From Hydractinia symbiolongicarpus (lineage: Eukaryota; Cnidaria; Hydrozoa; Anthoathecata; Hydractiniidae), in the NCBI RefSeq assembly GCF_029227915.1, contig NC_079884.1, positions 15,004,001-15,068,000 on the forward strand: 64,000 nt of DNA, read 5' to 3'. The notes under the pieces are model-generated. The model had not been told where the DNA came from. It did not search any database and saw only the letters and a program-made list of their open reading frames with translations. The position numbers were made by a program, and so were the translations under genes. Of this stretch, positions 25,672 through 36,200 are shown piece by piece. How positions within the stretch are numbered: position 1 is the stretch's first letter; each line of letters starts with the position of its first letter.

Positions 25672-26930
25672 TGCTTTTTATACGACTGCACAGTTTCAAG
25701 AAGGGCTAAATATAAAGGGTTCTATATTTTTAAGGTCCTATCTGATGAGAATACATTTGACAAATCGTGGAGAAAGAAACTAGTTGCTGTTGTGATAAAA
25801 GGCGGGGAGGTTGACCATGCTCTGAGGAATAGGGTTGAAGAAAGTCAGATATATATCTGAAAAAGGCACTTTAGCGAAGATAAAAGGAATCTTAAACACT
25901 TTAGCAGAACCACAACTGTTAACCTTCCCATTAAAAGTTTTCGTTCGTCCTCTTCAATGTTCAAGCCTCGTGAATCAACATAAATTTTGCAGAAAAGAGT
26001 TATGGTAAAAAAAAATGTTAACACTGATTACTACAAGTTCTTCACAGATTTAATTTCGAAAACTCATTGAAGTTAGCTGGTTGGAGTTTAGCTTTTGCTA
26101 GTGAATGTGCTTCTTTTGCTTCTAATGGTGATATCCACTCTATACCAAAATATGAAATTTATGTTGATAGTAATCTTGCTTTTACTGTTTATGTTTTATA
26201 AGGGTCTGTTAAAAACAACATTTAGCTGCTCACAATCACTAAACCTCATTACCATCACAAATTGGACTAAAATAATTCTGAGTCTAAAATTGTGTCCGGG
26301 TTTGTTGGACTGTTTTGCTTGTAGCTGTCTTGAGCACTGTGTTTCAAGAAAATTAAACTTCAAAGAAAATATTACTTCACCTCTTCATGAAAGCAAATGT
26401 TACCGATCTCCAAGTTGCTGAATCATTATTCCACAATAATCTTCTGAAAAATGCTTTGAGTGTGTCAAGTCAGAATTCAAAAAAAGTTTGAGTTTAAAAC
26501 ACAAAAGGGAGAAATGAACTTCGTTTAACTTAAAGCACCAAAATCTCTGACTTCTCTAGAACGTGTACTCAATACACTTAAAAACCAACGGTTGGGGAGT
26601 AAAGAATATCGGTTAGAGAATAAGCAATTGAAAGATGAATAGCTAAAAATGCAAGAAGATTGCAGTTCACTATTGCAGTTCCTGTTTAAAAAGGTGTTAG
26701 TGATGATCTAATAAAAATTATGTCAACGTCAAATCGCAATATATCACCTTTCATGAATTTTCTTTGGAAAAAGCAGCAGAAATACCTGTCATCATCCAAA
26801 TTTGATGTACGTTATGACTCTATGATCATCCGGTACTGTTCAGGATTGGCTGCGAAATCGCCTGACTTTTATGATAGAAATCCGTGTTGATGATAAGAAA
26901 GACAGTGGTTTCTTGGTATTATTATATACC
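25672..26930 (+). pseudogene. Decayed THAP/P-element-type transposase
   Basis: The frame at 25672 reads CFLYDC, SWRKKL and then, where THAP domains have the third zinc cysteine, a TGA at 25858-25860, followed by KRHFSED with the zinc histidine at 25867. So the C2CH zinc ligands are visible, with the third cysteine changed to stop. Downstream, 26720-26876 encodes ISPFMNFLWKKQQKYL and YDSMIIRYCSGLAAKSPDFY, the block typical of THAP9 and P-element transposases. Between them the frame is broken by many stops, including a lysine- and glutamate-rich, coiled-coil-like stretch near 26580-26650. The catalytic region is not recognisable. No terminal repeats were found. Confidence 0.65.
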
Positions 26931-27315
26931 CGTAAGCAAAAACAGCCTTTGAATAAATAATCGTATTCCACCCGTATTATTCAATGCTTGTGACGTAACA
27001 ATAGTTTTGACAAAACATTCGTAAACGCATGTTTGGATTTTATCCTTTCCGCCTCATTAATTTTTATCGTAATTAACTGTGATTGGTTGTTTCTTAGTGG
27101 TCCGTTTTCTGATTGGTCGATTTCCAAACACGTGAAATGGCGGGAACTTTTTTGTCGAGAAAATTCTTTTTACAAAAACATCAAAACAAAGAAATCGAAA
27201 CAAAAACATGTCGATTTCACAAAAAAATGTTTCGATCTACACTATAAAATGAAACGAAAACAAAACAAACACAAAACAAAATAAGTAATATTAATTATAA
27301 CAATCTCTTATTATG

Positions 27316-27393
27316 GATTTATTAACCCTCGATGATATTATATTCAACTCCGCTGCGCGTCGTTGAATATAAATCACCTCGGGTTAATAAATC
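27316..27393. repeat. 78-bp imperfect hairpin
   Basis: The left arm GATTTATTAACCC...TATTCAAC and the right arm GTTGAATA...GGGTTAATAAATC are near-perfect inverse copies around a GC-rich loop (TCCGCTGCGCGTC). This is typical of a fold-back MITE end or a complete small MITE. Confidence 0.5.
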
Positions 27394-29889
27394 TTAATAA
27401 CCTATGTTTACCTATTGTATATCTACTTATTATCTAATAGACGTCGCTAAAGGACTATAAAAAGTATATTCGCCCGCAACGTTTTAATAAATATATTATT
27501 CGAGCACTTTAAAACATGGTTGTTAAATTCCAACCGCATGAGGATTATAACTAAATTATTACCACTAAAATTGTAGGATAAACATACTAGCGATCTTATT
27601 GGGTTTGTTAATCTTGGGGAAATTGACCTGAATTATGCTGCATTAAAAAGATGGATGAATTATCATCTCATGTTAATGTTTGTAAGGTTGCTTGAAGATT
27701 TCTTGATTTGTGCGGAGAAATCGAGCTTTTTTCTTTTTTGATGCAGTTTTTTGCAGATCACATTCATCCTTAACAAATAAAAAAGCACAAACACGAAAAC
27801 AAAGAATTACACGATGTTTTAATAATTTCAGTGCCAATTCTTTTGTTGCTTTTTTAGTTGATATTAATCTGATATTGTTGTAATCGCAAAGCACAACAGG
27901 ATTCTTAGCAGTTTAGAGATGAATCAAATTTGCGGTGTAAATTGGTAGTTGCAGCACGAACTTGGAGATCTGCACAGTAGAATAATTCGAAAATATCAGC
28001 AGTTACCGACCATAATCCTCCCATGTCCCTGACAACTAATCAATGTGCTTTTGTTATTTTTTCCCACATGATTCAATTTTCCAGCTAGTAAAATGTGCAG
28101 ACTTCGAACTCCAGACATACTTCTTGATTTTTCAGATCTTCTAATGAGACGATATAGAGTACCAAATACACAATCGCTCAGATGTTTAAAATTTTTTTTT
28201 CTTTGGGTGAAAATTTTATATGGGAAGAGAACTCAATTGTGTTGTCTTTCAAAACTGAATTCGTAAGATGGGCAAGTACATGATTAGCCACTTCAAAACC
28301 AAGCAAAATTGAACTACGTTTTAATAAATTTTTGAAAGCAGTGTTTTAGATATAGCTTAACTTTTCTGCATTACTTTTAAAATTACCAATGAGATCTCAG
28401 ACAAAATTGTAGAAACAGTAAGCATCAGATATATACTTTCTTTCAACATATCCACATCTCATAACACCAGCAACTAATTCACAAAATTAAATAAAAGCGT
28501 TAGCGCGTAACAATCGCCTTGGGAAAAACGCTGCAAAAGATCGAACATCGACATTGTGAAATATAGACAACACAATATAATAATTAACAATGCCTGCGTA
28601 TAATAAAGTCCAAGATAATTGCCGTATTTACACTGAGACTATGTTAGCGGTTTTTTTTTTCAAATTACATTGCGTGAACTTTATCCTGGAAGGATGATAA
28701 AATAAACAAGAGCTTTGTATACCGCTTTCCGCTTGCGTTAGTGGTTGGTTATATTAGCTATAAGCTTGGGTAGTAAAACATGGGATAACTTTGCAGCATT
28801 CTCTTTTAAAGGAGAGGCGAAATGCGCTGCGGCACGGCTGCTGAATAAAAGTTTATGGTAAGTGTTGATTTTAAAGACCAGACTGATTGGCTTGCTCGCC
28901 TGCTCCATAAACTGTAACTATAAACCATACATCATTTTGTTTACATTTTGTGAGTGCTGAATTAATTATAATAGAGTATTTTTACGCATTTGTCAAACGG
29001 GTGGCTAAATTAAAAAAACAATGGGATATATTTCTCTCTTTATTGTGATGGTCACGGGGTCAATGTGCAAAGTGATTTAGATCAAAATGGCAAAAATGTT
29101 GAACTACATGTAAGGAACATATTTTTATTATTTTGGACTACTTAACTTGCAAATAAAATAGCGAGTAAAGATAAAGAAAGTAAAAAACCAAGGAAGAGAG
29201 ATGAAGCCACCATATTGCACGTTCGATTTGTTATTGAAGGTTGCCGGTCTGCATATTTATTCAAATTTGGCGCCATCTCATGATAACAAACTTTATCGTT
29301 CGAAGTTGGTAGTACGTTGTGGAAAAGGGACTCGAAACATGAAAAAATTTTGTTGTTGGTTATGACAGATATTTCTTTAGTTCAGAGAAGTTTAAACGAA
29401 GGTTATAAAAAGCTGTTACTACTATAGTACGTAAAATATTCTTGGTTATCTCAAGTAAAAGATGTTATTTTTGATGTTTACTAAAAAGTACATTTAAAAC
29501 CTACTTATTTTCACCCCATACAGCCATGGAGTTTCTGTAAAAATGTTGTTAGAAAGATATATAAATAGTTAGCCGTGAAATATAGTTTTTATTTAGTATT
29601 ATAGTAGTTATCAGCAGATTTTAGGATTTAGAAATCTATATATATTTTTCTCTCGCTTAAAATTTATTTTCTGGCTGCCACAAAATAGTTTCTTGTTCGT
29701 CTTTCCTTTAATGTGATTGTCAGATATTTCCAATATTTTAGCAAGATTTTATCAAACCTGTCGTTCATATTGTCACCCAAGTCTTTTTGTGTAGCATTAG
29801 TGGTTTTCACACAGCGCAGGCTGGGCACGAGCATAGCTCTTGTATGGACAAATGTTTCATAATGGTAGCGCAACAAGAAGAGAATTTTC

Positions 29890-31310
29890 GGAAAGGGAGA
29901 CTTACATCAACTTACATATTTAGTCGAAAAACTTTTAACACTCGCCAAATCAATTATCTCGTGCACGTTATTACCCCGCCCCCGTGGCCATTGTGTAACC
30001 CAAACCAAAATCCATGCAGGGTTATTGAAACAGCGTATGGAATTTTTTGCAGATAAAACATATTTATATGTTTTTTTATTGAGTTATTATTAGTCAAGGT
30101 AAGCATATGATGCATTCACAACTCGTAATATATACAGCGTCTATATAAATTGCAAAAAGTTTTATGCATCCTGCTGACGAAAGACAGGGAGATATGCTAA
30201 TAAGTTTTTATAATCTGGCAAAATGTTCAAAGCACAACGAAAAGCGAAATATCAAAAAAGAAAAAGTCATTAAATTATATCGGTAAGGACTGTCGTGAAA
30301 AAGAATGACTAAAAAAAGTATATATTTATACTCCGCATATTGTACATCACGATCGACCATCCTCCAGTCAAAGCTGTCAACCCGTTATTAACATTTAGTA
30401 AAAGATCTTTACACTGAGCCTGTGGAAGATAGGGCAGTTGGTAGCTTATTTAAATTTGTGATGACTTTACCACCGATAGTAAAAACGCCTGAAGCAGTTA
30501 CCAAAAATAGAAAGATATAAACAGCAGAAGGGAGACAAAGTCGTGTCATCAGGGGAATGTTCAACTCGGGAAAGAAAAGAAGACACCAAAAGTTATTGTA
30601 ATTGATAAATGATTAAAGAAAATACATAAAAAATTGTACTTTAATATGCTTCAACTGATTTAATTGTCTTAAATTCACGTTTTAAGAAAATTCTTTAATT
30701 TCGCGGAAAAAACTTCCGCGTTTTTTCAATAAAATAAATTTTGTGGAATAAACATTCGCGAAAACACCTAAAAACGCGAAAAACGCGAAAGTTCCTTCCC
30801 GCGAAACTTTCTGCTCCTAAAGTATGTACAACGCTTTTTAGCTCATCAAACATTTTATCCAGTGTTTTCATGCCATGAAAACCTTCTTCTTCGCTCGAAG
30901 AGTCTAATGAAAGTGCAACAAATTGTGTTCAAGCGTTGAATATGGATAATAAATTAATTACTGGCTTCGTTTTAGTGCTTAACTTACCCTCCTACGGTAC
31001 AAGAACGTTTATTGTTTTCAGAAGGAGAGAGAGACCTATTGTTGCTTCTAAACAATAAATGTGCTCCTTCTTCCTCAGTTCACTCTTATCGTTGATTTTC
31101 AATATAACATACAGAACGCGAATAGATATTATTAAGTTTTGTAGATTTGAAAAACACATTTAAAATGATTTTCTCGCGTGATTAACTTGTTTTGATATTT
31201 AAGTGCATTATTTTTAGCTGAATTGCAAAGGGGAAGTTTTGGACATCACAAATAAATCGAGTTTAATGTTTTTTGAGTAAATATGTAAGTTGATGTAAGT
31301 CTCTCTTTCC
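29890..31310. repeat. Inverted repeat pair 1.36 kb apart
   Basis: A 33-base segment at 29890-29922 (containing GACTTACATCAACTTACATA) recurs inverted at 31278-31310 with one mismatch. Weaker similarity continues on one side. It could be the ends of an element or two copies of a dispersed repeat. Confidence 0.45.
30695..30830. repeat. TTCGCG-rich dispersed repeat (example copy)
   Basis: Short alternating blocks of TTCGCGAAA, TTCCGCG and AATAAATTTTG. Similar blocks occur at about 1010-1130, 1790-2060, 24220-24310, 31550-31640, 32440-32600, 35020-35120, 41690-41760, 53910-54060 and 55570-55700. They share a vocabulary rather than a clean consensus. Confidence 0.45.
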
Positions 31311-33276
31311 TTTTCCAAGAAGAAAACAACAACATTAGCAGAGATTAAACTTTTGGCTCTGCCATTGTACCACTAAAATTAAAGAAGGGTATTCTTTAAT
31401 GGTTTATGGACAGTATTCTATCCAAAAGACACAAAATTCAAGGTTATTATTGATTAAAAACTGTTGCTATCTGTCATATCGTTAGCCTAGCAAAAGTGGG
31501 AGAAACAGTATCCATCATCCATATCCATTTGGGTAGACACAGCCTTAAGGAAATTAATTTTCGCGAGAGATTTTTAGAGAATTAATTAAAAATTATCAAA
31601 TTTTCGAGAATTTGGCAAGTTGTAATATTTTGCGAATTTTGCGAAATAAGAATTCGATGACATTTTATACCGTTTTTCAAGGGGCGTAGGAAATGTAGGA
31701 GATAAAGTCGAAATTCACATACATTTTACACATGTAGTTATGGTAAATAGGTCAGAACAATAAAATTAGTGTAAATCGTTTTTTTTCAAAAAGGGAAATT
31801 CTAAATTTCGCAAAAAACAAAAAAACTGTGGTGCTGCAACAGATATTAGTAAAATCCAATTTTCTGGCTCTCAGTAAATACATGATGTCTGTTCACGTTT
31901 ATAGAGGAAATTTTCTATGTGTGATTTTGATTGATTAAGGTATAAATAAAGATTTTTAACGATTGTAAAAGGTTTATTTTGACTTATTTAGGTATTGTCT
32001 TATCAAAATAACATTTTTTCTAATATTTTTTTTCACTGGAGTGCCGCTTTAAAACATTTGACTTGGTTTTAATTAGTTTCAACATTATATATCCAAAATT
32101 CGCTTTCTGCTAAAAAAATGAAATTATTTACACCAAATGTCATCAAATTCTGTATTGTAAATATTCTGTAAATTCTCTCATCAAATTCTCTTTCGTAACA
32201 AACATGATTATATGCTCTCCTTTGCTTGACTTAGATTTACAGATGGAAACCATCCCATCAGATTCAGACTGTGATTTACATTAGTAATAATTTTCATGGA
32301 GAAAAATGTGTACAATGTAAAAAACAATACCCGCGCAAGTTTAGCAAATGACGGTTTTCATCTGCTCGTTCAAATGATCAGCTTCACACAGCGACTCAGT
32401 TTCCGAAGTGGCACGGGGCATCTGGTGTGCAAATTTAATACGGTTGAGCTGTGTTGAAAAACGAACTACTCTATAGGCAGAAACTTTTAGCGTGCGAAAT
32501 GCGAAATTTATGGTATAAACTTTTGCGTTTTGAACAAATTTCACCAAAAAAACTTTGATTAATCGAAGAAAAAGACTATTTTCTTGTAAAAAAAACTTCC
32601 GCGAATGAGCCAAAAAATAGATTTTTTCTTAACTTTTTTTTGCATTGTTTAAAGTAAAGAAATAGAACTAATTTTCTTCAACTTTCCACTCAGAATCAGT
32701 TTTATGAACGCTTTCTCCATCTTCAATGTACCGCTGAATTTTGCTAGTGTTTATAAAAGTAAAACGAAGGAGCTAAGTGTGTTCGTGAAGTTAAAATCAA
32801 TTTTGAGTACGCCGATAAACATAAAACGCGACGAAAATATGTTCACTTTGTTTGGCATCTGCGTTTTTTGCCGACGATTTCTGCGCAATAACATATTTTT
32901 AGGCCGATACCTAGTTTAAGGTAGGTGAATTTCGAGATGCCTGAAATAGGCGGCTTACAAAAAGCCCTAAGACTTTCTATTCAAATTGTGTTAAACCTCA
33001 ATCTCGACCGAAGTGTTATCCTCTTTTTGATGCAATGTAACCAAACTTATGGACATAATACGCAGACAAGGCCGGCAAATAAGATTATCTCCCGTGATTC
33101 CCCTGACTATCGCACATTGAAAACGTTTTTTTCACGCACGGTTGTTAAAGTTTCGCTGCCGACGTGTTTTGCTCCGCGAAGAAAATTTCCGACGCTTAAC
33201 CTGGTCAACTTCATATAGACATTCGAGAAATAACTTGTTGGTTTTGCACAAAACTTTTTTATTTTAAAAGACAAAA

Positions 33277-36200
33277 TTATTCATCTTCTGCTTCCAATTT
33301 CTTGCGGAAAGCGTCTTTCTTTTGTTTGGCACTATCGCGGCGTTGGGCCAAAGACATCTTCTTGCGAGCATATCTGTGAAAAGAAAAACAAATTGTAAAT
33401 AAATTCAAAAAATTAACACCTCGAAAAAAATTAACATAGTTTTTACCTCTTTCCCTTGAACTTTTCTTTGCCAGATGACTTGTGCTCAGGATCAGCACGG
33501 ATAGCAGCATGAGCCTTTTTGTACATTGCTTCAAGCTGATTTAGTAAGGAGATAGGGTTATTTCAATTTATGTAATGCTACCTTTGACATTTTATTAAAT
33601 CAAAAACAACATTTCTTCAGTTATTTTAAGCTCAGAAATAACCTTTGCAAGTCATACTAGGTTATTTGAACTACTCAAAAATTTGAAGTATAAATAGGAG
33701 AAAGAGTGAAAACATTTGATATTTTCTTTTTAATTTTCCTGACATTTTCCTAGCAATTTTGGATTGATACAGGTGTATTAATGCTAGGTTTACCCTTAAA
33801 AGGCAAATATTACACAAGCATATTGATAGAAGACTTACATTATCAGCAGTTATTCCCTCCTTGATAAATTTAGAGAATTGTCTTTTAAAGGATTCTTCAT
33901 CATCATCTTGCAGAGAACGCATGTACTCAGCAACATTTGTGCCAAATATGTGTCCACGGTGGACATCAGCATTGTAATCGTTTGATTCATCGTCATATCC
34001 AGGGAAACGACGGGTGCTACAAATGATTTAACAGGCTTAAATTTCGAGACAAACATATATTTACTTTTTGTGACTTTAAAATAATATCACGGCGACAACC
34101 AACAGAATCGCAAATGATAACAAGATCTGAAGAATTTTCCCCTTATTTTTAAATATTCATGATTATGCTTGTTGATATATATAAAATGATTTTGAAGAAA
34201 GAATTTGCAATAAAAGGATTCATCATACGTTAATGGGGACCCCAGGGTATAAAATGATTTTGGACTTACATTACTTCAGGGCTTAAAACGTTGGTTACAA
34301 CGAAGGCAGACGTAACAAACATTTGGTGTTAGAGTCACCCAATCAAAATTTTTGATATACGATTCAGAAAAACTAGAGTGCCAAAAAATATTATACACTT
34401 GTTGTCTCCCCACAGCCATTATTGTTGTGCTTCGCTTTAAAATGCCAAAATGGTTCTGAGAACTAGTTGAAAACAGCGCACGGAAACTCTATTCAAACGA
34501 GGTGCTAAAGTTATTATTAAATATCAGCGATTTAATGGCGCATGTTAAAGGCTGGATGCAATTTTTAGAATTTTGAGTTATCATTTGCTGACCAACCGAC
34601 TCTATTTTAGTACTTCAGATATTTGTGACACCCTCCCAAAGAAAACGCAAAAAGTAAGTTTCCAGACAAAAATTGTTTGTATCACCTGTTTGTATCATGG
34701 TTGCAACCAAACAACTATTAATAATGAATAAATTGCAAGACCAAGCTATGAATAGGTTTTTTCTCTACAATCAGCAAATTTTCACAAACTAAATTTAAAT
34801 CCCTAATCCGACCCTAAAGTGAGAGATAAGATAATAGACAACTTTCATTGTGAAGCGTGTTGTTTATAATCTCCAGACCTCTTACGCAAATCGACAGCCA
34901 TATCATGCAGGTGGTAAGGCCGTCATCAAAAATATGTTGTGTTCGCGTGCTACGACCAACTCACTTTTGGTAATAAAAACCGAGTCGGTAAGTCGGAAAA
35001 AGACCGAGAAAACATTTCGCAAGATATTTTTTAAAAATAAATTTTTTTCGCCAGAACTAATTTATGCAAAATTGACAAAAACTCGCAAAAATTAATTTCG
35101 GTAAAAATTAATTTCTTTAGGGCACTCTATACTGTCTTGGCCCTGGGAATGAATTTGCTTGCTCCAATCTGAAAATCACGGGAAAATATGCCTGACCAAC
35201 TCATTTTTGCGGGGTCTTCCGGACGCGAGCACAACATATTTTTGATGGTGGTCTAAGCTGTGGACTAGTCTATTCCAAACTTTATTTTCAGGTAGGAGGG
35301 ATCTTATTGATCTTGAAATTAGAATATAGCTTGCATGTAGTTTAGATTTAAATCATATATCAATAAAAAGATGCAAGAAGCCAAAGTACAAAATTTTTAA
35401 ACAGTCAGGGATAACCGCAATAGGCTATCACGCCAAATTAGGATAGTAGCTTAGTTAGGAGATTTTCCACAGACTAGTTAGGAGATCATCTCCTATTTAG
35501 GATCTGTGTTTTCTTCTTTTATGATTATCTCGAAAACCACATCTGGTCGCGCCATCTTCCTTCTGAGTTTTGTTGCTCATTACATTAATTTTTTATAGTT
35601 TGCTTCACGGGACTAAAAATTATACGTCAAGTCTTTGGATCGGCTAATTAGACGAAAAATAGTCTATTTAGGCTATGCGTCACCATGTTGAAAATATGCG
35701 AAATTTGCCTTTTTTCAGAAGCCGTAACACAGCGCATGCGTTCTTAATCAAAACAAACTAAACGCTATATCTTCTGACAGCGCAAATAATAAAGAAAAAT
35801 ATATTTGGACCATCAAAAGGGGGTCCTATAATGGTAAACTAATTAGACTATTATAGCCTAATTTGCAGTTATCCCCGACTGTTAAACATAATTTGACTTT
35901 CCAGTCAATTTTTCTGATTTTTTCCACACATGCACAAGAATAGACCATTTCGGAGATTATGCGCCATTATGGATTTTCGAAGCCCGGTGGTGCAAGTTGA
36001 ACTTTGGACTTCACGTTTTGTTCAGTGTTATTCCTAACGGACGTGCTGGCGGCAGGACAGTTGCTTTTTGTTATCTGTTTTTATGTTTGTGATACTAATT
36101 TTATGATATATATTTTGAAAGATGCTTTTATTATGCACTTATTTGTACTTTTAATTTCTTATTGTACAATAAAGGCAACTTAATATATCCTAAAAATATT

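Larger units (their letters stand above)
26931..33240. other. Gene-poor stretch, repeats only
   Basis: Apart from the hairpin at 27316-27393, the inverted repeat pair at 29890/31310 and TTCGCG-rich segments (30700-30830, 31550-31640, 32440-32600), I see no supportable gene. Short open frames around 29664-30056 and 32704-33218 have no recognisable domains or convincing splice context. Confidence 0.4.

Noticed and set aside
29664..30056. Overlapping frames on both strands as a coding exon
   Set aside because: No recognisable domain, no convincing splice sites, and part of the region is a dispersed inverted repeat.
34081..34290. Possible box C/D snoRNA in RPL5 intron 2 (ATGATGA on the minus strand near 34222)
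   Set aside because: No D box (CTGA) at suitable spacing on the same strand and no terminal stem.
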